A stretch of DNA of 64,000 bases from Mimachlamys varia (Eukaryota > Mollusca > Bivalvia > Pectinida > Pectinidae). The stretch is from assembly GCA_947623455.1 (NCBI GenBank), contig OX392538.1, positions 37,122,001-37,186,000 on the forward strand, written 5' to 3'. The notes below the pieces were generated by a model that was given only the letters and a program-made list of their open reading frames with translations, was not told where the DNA came from and searched no databases. Position 1 is the first letter of the stretch. Each line of letters opens with the position of its first letter. The position numbers and the translations under genes were made by a program. This document shows, piece after piece, positions 27,811 to 37,627 of the stretch.

Positions 27811-28900
27811 TGTATCCCACGTTCCCCACTTTTTAAAAACATATATGGGGAAGAATGTTGTTAGAAGGATTATAGTCTGTTTCTGATTAATTTTGGTAGT
27901 ATCTACCTGTGTTTTTACCTGTGTTTTTACCTGTGTTTTAATCAGTGGTAAACCTCTAAATTTAACATAGATATATATCTTAAATGTGCTGATATGATAA
28001 GATGAAGTGTATTGATTTATTGTTTGATCGGTTTGCATTTTAGATAATTAAATAGATAGTTTTCAAATAGAAATTTACTTTGTCATTGTAACATTTAAGA
28101 CTTCAATATGAATGAGTATATGAATAAGAATGAGATTTAACGGATCATAAAATCCAGCATAATTTATAATTTGGCTTTTTGATACTGAGCTCAAACAAAG
28201 CATCACAACATGACTTTAATACATGTACATAATTATTTCTTTTTATCAACTTAAACCAATATTTCATGATATTTTTGTACATATATGATATCTACCCGTT
28301 TCAAAACACACCAAAGAACTATGAAGTTTTCTTCACATTCAATAGTTCATTAGGAGAAGATGTACAGTTTCGATTTTTGGTGCTTGATGATGACCCTACA
28401 TCCCATCAACATAATTAAGTATCTCCGACATTTTTGTTTTAATATTTAGCATGTAATCCTTAATTAAAACTGATCTATGATCTCAATGTTCCTATCATGA
28501 AATTTCCAATGTTCATTCGGTAAATTATTCGCTTGCACTTTCTGAAAATAACTGAAGAACATGTACTTTTCTAAATTTCGACATGGATACTTCACTTGTG
28601 TATGAACTTAAAATAGTTTTCAAACTATGGAAATTAGAAAGTGTATACTGTAATATCAACAAATCGATCAATGGATATCTATAATTCTAATAATTGTTTA
28701 CCATAATTCCAATTTGTAATAGCAATTAACCGATCTATGGATATCCATAATTCCAGTTTTGGCGATGTAGTCTTTTAACGTCAATAAATCGAATTTCTAG
28801 CCACTTGGTTTACATTATATTACAAGGAGTTCCGATGCGAAACTAGTAAGAGTTTTCTACCTTTGATAGCCAACTTATATCAATATTTCATTTATTGAAA
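27811..28900. other. AT-rich intronic insertion DNA, nothing recognised
   Basis: Three tandem ACCTGTGTTTTTA-like words occur near 27903-27940. Otherwise no coding, RNA or repeat signal was seen. Confidence 0.35.
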
Positions 28901-28969
28901 TCAATAAATCAATAATCCAAAATTAGGCAATTTATTGATATCATAACACGAATTATGGATATCCATTAA

Positions 28970-29098
28970 TGATTTGTTAAAATCCATAAATGAATTATGG
29001 AATTCCATAAATGAATTATGGAATTCCTTTAATGAATTATGGAATTCCATAAATGAATTATGGAATTCCATAAATGGATTATGGATATCCATAAATGG
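28970..29098. repeat. Short tandem repeat based on TCCATAAATGAATTATGGAAT
   Basis: Five to six imperfect copies of about 20-24 bp. The unit is nearly self-complementary (ATTCCATAA and TTATGGAAT), so the block can fold into serial hairpins. The frames open on both strands are repeat artefacts. Confidence 0.75.
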
Positions 29099-29099
29099 G

Positions 29100-30235
29100 G
29101 ATTTTTTTCCACTTTGGCTTGTCATACGTATTCAAACTTCACAAACTATGTAACTAATAGTATACACGCGCAGGTAGAGTTTCGGTGGCTCAAGAGACTT
29201 GGGGTTAAGTCGAAAACTAAAAATATATCTTCACGCATAGTGGAGTAGCTTTATTAAGAGTTAATTATATTCAGAATCTATATGCATCATTCATCTTACA
29301 AACTCCTGTGTTACCACTCCGCCATCTTGGTTTTCTGGTGAGTTACCCCTTTAATGTGTTCGTGGGTGATGCGGAGCTGCAAACAATGCACTATTTGAAC
29401 AAACGGCCAAAACGTTCGCGAACGTTCTCGCTACCGAACACACCTCGGTTGTGTACGACAGTGATAGCTAAGCGGCTACAAACCAGTCATTGTCACGCCA
29501 AGTGACGTCACGATATCGTCATGTCCGGCCGGATTCATGAATGGAATACTTGAGGACACTCGCCCGACACAGTCAAACTTAAAAGTTTTTATTCATTGTT
29601 TCTAAGCACTAGATGATTCATCAGTCTTGATATTAGTTGAAATTGAAGTTGTTTTTATTTAATAAAATAATTCAATTGCAAGAGTCAATTGTGTTGGACT
29701 ACTTCTTCGTTCGCCGGTACATTTGACCTACTTCGAATGTTTCGGTTATTTGGTTCGACATATTGAAATCAGTTGGCGAGAACGGCAAAGAAAAAATCTG
29801 TTCAGGATAGGGAAAGACGATAAAACGTCATATGATAAAAAGAATCTGTCATTCGTTTCTCTTCATATTAAATTAATGATACTCGTTTAGAATTTTTCGT
29901 TTTTACTCGCCAGAGGCTCGCAAAAATGAAAAAAATTTAAACTCATAACATAAATTTAATTTGAAGAGAAACGCATTACAGATCCTCCATATATGCCATA
30001 CCATGGTATTGTTTTTATACTGCGGTAAATCGGTAGCATAATATAAAAAAAATATAAAATCAGAACAATATATGGAATAACAAAATACTCACGCTTAAGA
30101 ACTGCATGCTAAATATAATATAATAGGGAACAGGTGTAATTCAAAGGATGTGATAATAAATCGAAAACTAACGTAGTCTTACACAAGTCAATCAATACTT
30201 ATTAAGACTATGAATTAATTGTATTGTGATTAAGT
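29100..30235. other. Intronic insertion DNA, nothing recognised
   Basis: Mixed-composition DNA with somewhat higher GC near 29300-29560. No gene or repeat can be supported. Confidence 0.35.
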
Positions 30236-30239
30236 GAGT

Positions 30240-30525
30240 AAAAACATGTATTTATGTGTGTATGCGTGCGAACACGTGTGTGTGTATACATGTATTTATG
30301 TCTTATGTGTGTATGCGTGCGAGCACGTTTGTGTATACATATTTTTATGTGTGTATATGTACGAGCACGTGTGTGTGTATACATGTATTATGTGTGTATG
30401 CGTACGAACACGTGTGTGTATACATGTATTTGTGTGTGTATACATATAGTATGTGTGTATGCGTGCGAGCACGTATTTGTGTATGCGTGCGAGAACGTAT
30501 GTGTGTGTATGCGTGCGTGCGCGTA
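30240..30525. repeat. 42-bp minisatellite, left remnant
   Basis: Units of about 42-46 bp built from TGTGTGTATGCGTGCGA and ATACATGTATTTATG. It is interrupted at 30526 by a TIR element and resumes at 35041 with the dominant variant CGAGGACGAG in place of CGAGCACGTG. Confidence 0.85.
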
Positions 30526-32129
30526 CAGTTGAGTGTAGACTAAAGGTTACACAAAGTGCACTCCGTTTGGACTCCAGGTAAACTTGGGTGGCAGTGTACA
30601 GAAGGCTTTTGTGGCCATGGGTGATATTTTTGTACAATGAATAACCCCTATAATAGTATACCTATGAAAATCTAAAAAAAATAAGGAGTAAAATTGGCTT
30701 AAGCATGATAAAGTGCACTTTGTTGACTTCACATTTGTAAAAAGAGAAAAAAAATATTTTGTTAGAGATTAAAATTTTGACACTTTCGAAATGGGTGTCT
30801 ACACATGAAAAGCTAGCTTTACAGGAAGTGAAATTTCGACAACAGCACATGAGGGGAAATAGCGGAAAATCTAAGCGTGTGGCCTATGCTGGGACAGATA
30901 TAATTCTGCAACCAAGTTAGTAAGCTTTAATTTTAGATAGAACTTAAGAAAAAAATTCCTATCTGCATATGTCAAATTTTGTGTCAAAAACAGTGATATT
31001 TTGCATTTTTCGGTAATTTTTGATGTGGTAACCATGGTTTTCACACAAGTGCCATACATAGGATACATCAGTGTATACACTTCATAGTCCTTTTTTTAAT
31101 TGGAAATGATATACAATTTACAAAAATGTATACATTTACATCTATGCAGTGTACGGTTAAATCTCGATGTTGACAATTCTCAGGCATTGGTCTTTTTTCC
31201 ATTAATCTCTAGATCTACCGTACACATCTACCTTGGAGTGCACTCCGTTTGGACTCCAGGTAAACTTGGAGTGCACTCCGTTTGGACTCCATATGGACTT
31301 GGAGTGCACTCCAGGTCCACTCCGAGTCTACCTGAAGTCCTATCAGGCATTAATACCTCTACATATAAGGGGCCACATTCATATTACATTCTAAATTGTA
31401 GATAGTACAACATATGCATGTATCATATAAATCAATCAATCAATATTTATTAATACATATTTTTGTTGGTGTAGATGTTTATATTAAAGTGTCGTTACTT
31501 AGTTGTTTAACAACAAGCAATATAGACTACATTGTATGCTTGCTGTTTAATCTTTGTATAATTTTTGTAATAAATTAGTTGAATTTGATATAAAAACCAT
31601 AAATTGTACACTTATATCACTGTATTTGAAACTTTGAATGACAATAACTGATACAAAATAACTGAATAAACCTCGAGGATTTACAATGCAATGAAGGATT
31701 TCGGAACAAGCACAACATATATTTGACTTGTCCTTTGTGGTCTTACAATATGTGAAGTCTAGATCTGTGTGTGGATTTTAAATGTCGTGTAGTGATAACT
31801 TCAATTATAGGTGATCAGAATGGATATATATAAGAATGTTACATTTTAATTAAAACATTAGACATTCAAGTATAATGTGAAGAAGATTTACTGTTTCAAA
31901 CAAGTTTTCAAACAACAACAACAACTTCAAAGCACAATTAACAGGGAATGGCTTTTGATAATTGGGTCTTGCCGATCCCCTCCCTATTTTATGTTTTGTG
32001 TAGAACTGTATCAGGTCAGATCAGATGTGAAGATTTAGACAGACTTACACTTAGCCATCTAATTAGATAATAACCCCCTCAGGCCTCAACCCATCCTGGT
32101 CTGTTCATTCAGAGAAAATGACACAACAA

Positions 32130-32375
32130 GGTATTGGCGGAAAATGACTCATCTCTTCGATGGCCGAATATCTATTTTACTTATTTTTTAGCTTTAACAC
32201 ATTTTAAATTGCATTTTTTATGAGTAAAGGTGCGGCCTATAAATAAAGCGGGGGAAATGGCCCATCTCTTCGATGGCCAAATATTTATTTCACTTATTTT
32301 TTAGCAAATGTTAACACATTTTAAAATTGCAGTTTTTATGAGTAAAGGTGCGGCCTATAAATAAAGCGCCTACAC
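32130..32375. repeat. Tandem duplication of about 115 bp
   Basis: CATCTCTTCGATGGCC through GGTGCGGCCTATAAATAAAG occurs at about 32146-32253 and again at 32261-32366 with small indels. Confidence 0.75.
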
Positions 32376-32906
32376 CTATAAATAAATCGTGAACTACAAA
32401 ATGTGCTGCGAGTCGGCTGCCTCAACATGAAACAGGGAGGTAGGTTTATCCAATGCTCAGACCAGCTGGCCAAGTGTTGTCTCACCATGAGGCCTAACAT
32501 TAACCAAATAAGGTAACTAACTTAATAACAAACATACATACAAAACATATGAACATATTCATTTTATAAAGGGTGAGGTTGGAGGGTTCAAACAGTTTTT
32601 TCTAATACAGGTAAACAAATACGAGTAAAAGATATTTGATTGTATCGAAAGTGTAGATGGCGGTCAGCTTGATATTTGATCTGGCCCAAATGGGGTTCAC
32701 ATGCTGAAACAGGGGTCAGCGATCACGTGGTACAGTCTTGGGCAATTGAATTGTGCCCCAAGATGAAAAGCTGGGAAGATACGTTTGTGAAAAAAGTTGT
32801 CTACTGCTAGACTTTTTATATATGGTACCACGAAATTAGATTAGAGCTCTGCTATCTAAGTCTGTGATGGTACTTGGAGATAATTAATTAAAGTTACATT
32901 ATACAT

Positions 32907-32938
32907 TTTGTATATATATATATATATATATATATAAG
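32907..32938. repeat. (TA)n microsatellite
   Basis: About 14 TA dinucleotides. Confidence 0.85.
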
Positions 32939-33069
32939 TGAAGCTGATTTTATTCTGGATGCATGATACATGTAGCTATAAAATAATATGAATGTCAAAG
33001 CACCGACAAAACATGAGATCTCTACAGTGTACATGTAATTCTGTGTTCAAAGTCATACTTTAAAATTTT

Positions 33070-34110
33070 TTGTCCCCCGCTTCCGGAGGAACGGGGGATA
33101 TTGATTTGGGTTTGTCCGTCCGTCCGTCCGTCTGTCCGTCCCTCTGTCCGTCCCTCCGTCCGTCCCTCTGTCCGTCTGTCTGTCACACTTCGTTTCCGTG
33201 CTCTATCTTTTGAAGGAATAATCCGATTTTCATTAAACTTGGTCAGGATACTTATCATCCAAGTACCTCGGATGAGTTCGATTTTCGTGAAATTCCGCGC
33301 ATATTTTATGGAGTTATCCCCCTTTTATCACCAAATATAGGCATCATGTACAAAATGCCATAACTCTTATGTTTTTTATTTAATTCACTTTAAATTCTGT
33401 AGAATATTATATAAGGTAATGATGTTTAACATATATTACGGGTTTGGATGTCGTATCTCAACTTTCTTTGGAATCCGACAGAGTTTTGTCCCTTTCATTG
33501 CCAAATGAAAGCATTATGTACAAAAAATTGCTTTCCGTGCTCTATCTTTTGAAGGAATAATTCGATTTTCATCAAACTTGTTGAGGATACTTATTATTCA
33601 AGTATCTCGAATGAGTTCGATTTTCGTGAAATTCCGCGCGTATTTTACGGAGTTATCCCCCTTTTTATCATGAAATATAGGCATCATGTACAAAATGCCA
33701 GAACTCTTATGTTTTTTATTTATTTAATCTACTTACACTTTATTTCATAGTACATGTACAATACAATATATAACCAATATATACATTTTCAATTTCTATT
33801 CAATTCCCTCATAATACATCTTTGTATTCCATTCACATTTTGTAAGGTGTCACAAGAGGAAATAATATTTTACAAATATTACACGTTTTCTGATCAATTT
33901 TTAACTTTCCATATAATTCATTATGCCCTTTCCCTTGCCCTAAACCAGTATTATGTACAAAAATGACTTCACACACGATATTATTTGCTCTAATTTCCTC
34001 ATAAGACAGTCAAATGTTTAATGCATAAACGGCTCAGCCAATTTCCATTGCCAAATTTCGCACATGATGTTTCCCCCCAAGTGGCCCTGAAGCGGGGGAC
34101 ATAAATTCCA
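33070..34110. mobile_element. Nested element with CCCCCGCTTC / GAAGCGGGGG ends
   Basis: Starts TTGTCCCCCGCTTCCGG and ends CTGAAGCGGGGGACA, a short terminal inverted repeat. Inside are (GTCC)n-rich DNA at 33113-33182 and two copies of a roughly 180-bp segment at 33185-33370 and 33530-33712 (345-bp spacing, with CGTGCTCTATCTTTTGAAGG and GGAGTTATCCCCC). It lies inside the 30526-35040 element. It resembles a repeat type I associate with bivalve genomes, which is a recollection rather than a search result. Confidence 0.55.
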
Positions 34111-34149
34111 CGAATTAGCTTGTTATCATTACACGGACTGCAAACCCGG

Positions 34150-35040
34150 TATACATGCAGTGCCTGTATCAGTACTTGGCTATCAAGTCACTCACCTGGA
34201 ACAAATAACAGTTGTGCCAGACCAGAGTCAGCCATGCATAGCCATTACAGATAATTGACACTTATATTGGGTAGTACACAACCATACACATACTGTAATG
34301 TGGGTACAATCTACCATGTAAACATATTAAAAATGTAGTTAGTGTAGTGGTTTTAAGCCTAATCATATAAGCTAAACTGATTTTAATAAATTTAGTTTAA
34401 GTTAAACCTCTCTTTATTACAATAAATTTTTCCTTTGGTTTAAAAAAAAACTAAAAAAACTAACATACATGAAATGACATACCTTTCATGCATTCAATAC
34501 TTGTTTAATTACAATATTTTAATGGATAAAAATAGCATATACATGGACATATACACAAAAAACTTTTTTTGACATTCAGATGCACAATAAAAATGTTTAA
34601 TTTATTTTTGTTCTAAACAAATATCAATATCATTTAAAATATTAAGCAATTAACTTTCATAAAAACTTGATATTATACTGTCTTTTATACTGTCTTTATA
34701 AACATGTAGGTTAATTGGTTCAAATGTGTTCACAACACAAGTGTATTATAAACTTATGTAATAGTGGTCCAGATACCTATTTATTCCTTGTATACGAAAC
34801 AACAAAATTTAATGTTGATTCTAATATCTATCTTTTATCTATTGTTAACAGAACTACAAATCTTATATAGCGTTTTATGTAATTTGAATTTGAACCCAAA
34901 ATAGAATTGAATTCCATGTCTTTACAAATAGGACTCCAGGTAGACTCTGTGGACCCGGAGTGCACTCCAAGTTTACCTGGAGTCCAAATGGAGTGCACTC
35001 GGATTGCACTTCGGTGTAACCTTTCGTCTACACTCAACTG
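34150..35040 (-). repeat. Right arm of the 4.5-kb TIR element
   Basis: The inverted counterpart of 26984-27810, extending well beyond the palindrome-rich terminus. Shared words include TGGTCCAGATA, CAACATTAAATT in complement and GACTTGATAGCC. Confidence 0.65.
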
Positions 35041-35042
35041 TA

Positions 35043-36640
35043 TGTGTGTGTATACATGTATTTATGTATTATGTGTGTACGTGTACGAGCACGTGTGTGT
35101 ATACATGTATTTATGCGTGTATGTGTGCGAGTACGTGTATGTGTATGTATACATATATTGATGTGTGTATGTGAACGCGCACATGTGTGTGTGCATAGAT
35201 GTATTAATGTGTGTATACGTGCGAGGACGATTGTGTATACATGTATTTGTGTGTGTATGCGTGCGAGGACGAGTGTGTATATACATGTATTTATGTGTGT
35301 ATGCGTGCGAGGACGAGTGCGTATACATGTATTTATGTGTGTATGCGTGCGAGGACGAGTGTGAATATACATGTATTTATGCGTGTATGTGAACACGCAC
35401 GTGTGTGTGTGCATAGATGTATTAATATGTGTATACGTGCGAGGACGAGTGTGTATCTATGTGTGTATTCGTGAGAGCACGTGTGTGTGTGCGTGGGTGT
35501 ATACGTTCGAGGACGAGTGTGTATACATGTATTTATGTGTGTATGCGTGCGAGGACGAGTGTGTATATACATGTATTTATGTGTGTATGCGTGCGAGGAC
35601 GAGTGTGTATACATGTATTTATGCGTGTATGTGAACGCGCACGTGTGTGTGTGCAAAGATGTATTAATATGTGTATACGTGCGAGGACGAGTGTGTATCT
35701 ATGTGTGTATTCGTGAGAGCACGTGTGTGTGTGCGTGGGTGTATACGTGCGAGGACGAGTGTGTATATACATGTATTTAGGTGTGTATGCCTGCGAGCAC
35801 GTGTGTGTGTGCATGTATTTATGTGTGTATGCGTGCGGGGACGAGTGTGAATATACATGTATTTATGTGTGTATGCGTGCGAGGACGAGTGCGTATATAC
35901 ATGTATTTATGTGTGTATGCGTGCGAGGACGAGTGCGTATGCGTGCGAAGACGAGTGTATATACATGTATTTGTGTGTGTATGCGTGCGAGGACGAGTGT
36001 GAATATGCATGCATTTATATGTGTATGCGTGCGAGGACGAGTGCGTATACATGTATTTATGTGTGTATGCGTGCGAGGATGAGTGTGTATATATATGTAT
36101 TTATGTGTGTATGCGTGTGAGGACGAGTGCGTATACATGTATTTGTGTGTATGCGTGCGAGGACGAGTGTGTATTCATTTATTTATGTGTGTTTTCGTGA
36201 GAGTACGTGTGCATGTGCGTGTGTGTATACGTGCGAGGACGAGTGTGTATATACATGTATTTATGTGTGTATGCGTGCGAAGACGAGTGGATATACATGT
36301 TTTTATGTGTGTATGCGTACAAGAACGAGTGTGTGTACATGTATTTATGTGTGTATGCGTGCAAGGACGAGTGTATATACATGTATTTATGTGTGTATGC
36401 GTGCGAGGAATATTGTGTATACATGTATTTATGTGTGTATGCGTGCAAGGATGAGTGGGTATACACGTATTTATGTGTTTTCGTGCGAGAACGAGTGTGT
36501 ATACATGTATTTGTGTGTATGCGTGCGAGGACGAGTGTGTATACATGTATTTATGTGTGTATACGTGCGAGGACGAGTTTGTATACATTCATTTATGTGT
36601 ATGCGTGCGAGCGATATGTTTGCACCACGTGTGTAAATAA
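35043..36640. repeat. 42-bp minisatellite, main block
   Basis: About 37 units of 42 bp (44-bp variants through an extra TA) containing GTGTGTATACATGTATTTATG and TATGCGTGCGAGGACGA. It is open in several frames on both strands with a 14-residue period, which is expected from 42 = 3 x 14 and does not indicate a gene. Confidence 0.92.
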
Positions 36641-36827
36641 TTAAGGTGTGTACAATATTAAATGTACGATGAATTAAAGTAGCATAATTTTTACCTGGGA
36701 GTGAAATAGCTTGGAAAAGGATATATGTGAATTGTGGTCTGTAGCTGGGGCTGCCTATCTTCAGACATTTCATTGTATGGTGTGTCATTTTCTAGACAAA
36801 AAATTGTATAGTTAAATTAAAAAATAT

Positions 36828-36960
36828 ATATAAGATACAGTTGAGCAATAGTGAATTGAACTGCACCATATATCTGTTTCGTCCTTCTACGACTCGTTAG
36901 TGATGCTGGAGCCTAATTTTGTTTCCCCTGCATGATATCAAAATATGACGTTACTTTTTC
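36828..36960 (-). mobile_element. Hammerhead repeat, main part of the split copy (intron, gene 1)
   Basis: Matches the repeat at 58800-58910 and, more distantly, those at 41776, 50784 and 62815. Its upstream remainder is at 26886-26917. It lies antisense to the host gene. Confidence 0.6.
36863..36906 (-). ncRNA. Decayed hammerhead ribozyme
   Basis: On the minus strand: stem I GCATCA/TGGTGC (with a wobble) and GAAA intact. The core CTGANGA is mutated to CTAACGA, stem II has one mismatch (GTCG against GGAC) and stem III reads CAGATA. Expected to be inactive. Confidence 0.6.
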
Positions 36961-37483
36961 ATATGATTCTTGAGTGTGAAAGGTGAAGGGGGTGGAGATG
37001 ATTTAAGGGAACATATGACATCAATGTGTTAACAGAGATAGATTTTAGCGTCAAAACGGGATCAAGAAAGTTCCTGTACAAATACGAACTAACCAAGAGT
37101 CAAGAAGATGATACCTGTACTTTGTTGTCAGTGTATGCCGGGTGATTCTTTTTTACTTATCTTGTCAAAATGTTTTGCAGACGTTTTTATTATTTACGTA
37201 ACTGCTGATGTGCATATATTATTTTTTGTTTCAAAATTAAGGGGAATAAGCAGTAGAATGACTGTAATAAGAATACTGCAAAATCCAAACAGATTTTAGA
37301 CATTTGTAGTTTAAGTATTCTGGAATACCCAATAAATGATTCCTTTAACTAGTTATATAATCATGTTACCAGACACCTTTGTATGTTCAACCATGCATAT
37401 CTTACAGTGGGTGCGTGAACAGGATCGGATGATTTGGAGAAGAACGACATTATAATCGCCGTACTCAGACGAAGATAACTACC

Positions 37484-37498
37484 ATGACATTTGATTGA
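37484..37498 (+). promoter_or_regulatory. Upstream ORF of four codons (MTFD)
   Basis: ATGACATTTGATTGA. The paralogue has the same peptide at 59333-59347 with a synonymous TTC codon. Confidence 0.4.
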
Positions 37499-37500
37499 AG

Positions 37501-37542
37501 ATGAAATTCCTCTCCTATCTACGTCACAAAGAAGCCTGTTGA
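37501..37542 (+). promoter_or_regulatory. Conserved 13-codon upstream ORF
   Basis: Encodes MKFLSYLRHKEAC. The paralogue's ORF at 59350-59391 encodes MKCLSYIRNHEVC with the same length, position and stop. It lies between the 4-codon uORF and the main start, in the same exon. Translational control is inferred. Confidence 0.45.
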
Positions 37543-37627
37543 AAAATGTCTACCAAGCATGACGATTTCTATGGTAACAAGTAACGGATGCCTGATTTTA
37601 ATTGACGTGGCATAGTCTACACTGATA

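Larger units (their letters stand above)
30526..35040. mobile_element. 4.5-kb TIR element inserted in the minisatellite (Tc1/mariner-like ends)
   Basis: Left end CAGTTGAGTGTAGAC, right end GTCTACACTCAACTG, flanked by TA at 30524-30525 and 35041-35042 with minisatellite on both sides. The subterminal region carries GGAGTGCACTCC palindromes and GGACTCCAGGTAAACTTGG repeats. The left set is split, with part at 30556-30596 and the rest at 31233-31350, implying a roughly 640-bp insertion in the left arm. It shares terminal bases and the AGTGCACT palindrome core with the element at 20970, but has a different flanking dinucleotide (GG versus GT). No transposase frame was found. Confidence 0.78.
26918..36838. 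mobile_element. 9.9-kb composite insertion in the 5'-UTR intron
   Basis: The paralogous intron (58775-58870) runs without a break where this gene has 9.9 kb of extra DNA. The borders are an 11-bp direct repeat, ATATAAGATAC, at 26907-26917 and 36828-36838, consistent with a target-site duplication. The contents are TIR element ends, a 42-bp minisatellite, a nested repeat with CCCCCGCTTC ends, and unannotated AT-rich DNA. No matching terminal repeats were seen immediately inside the duplication. The inserting element is therefore unidentified, and it may itself have grown after insertion. Confidence 0.55.

Noticed and set aside
33022..33340. Frames rich in RTEGRTDG or VRPSVRPSV
   Set aside because: Translation of a GTCC/GGAC simple repeat within a dispersed element.
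30240..36640. Cysteine/valine/tyrosine-rich and histidine/threonine-rich frames in the 42-bp minisatellite
   Set aside because: Same artefact: the 42-bp period gives a 14-residue repeat in several frames on both strands at once.
36836..36845. TACAGTTGAG at 36836 as another end of the TIR family
   Set aside because: The match stops after ten bases and the position is explained by alignment to the hammerhead repeat.
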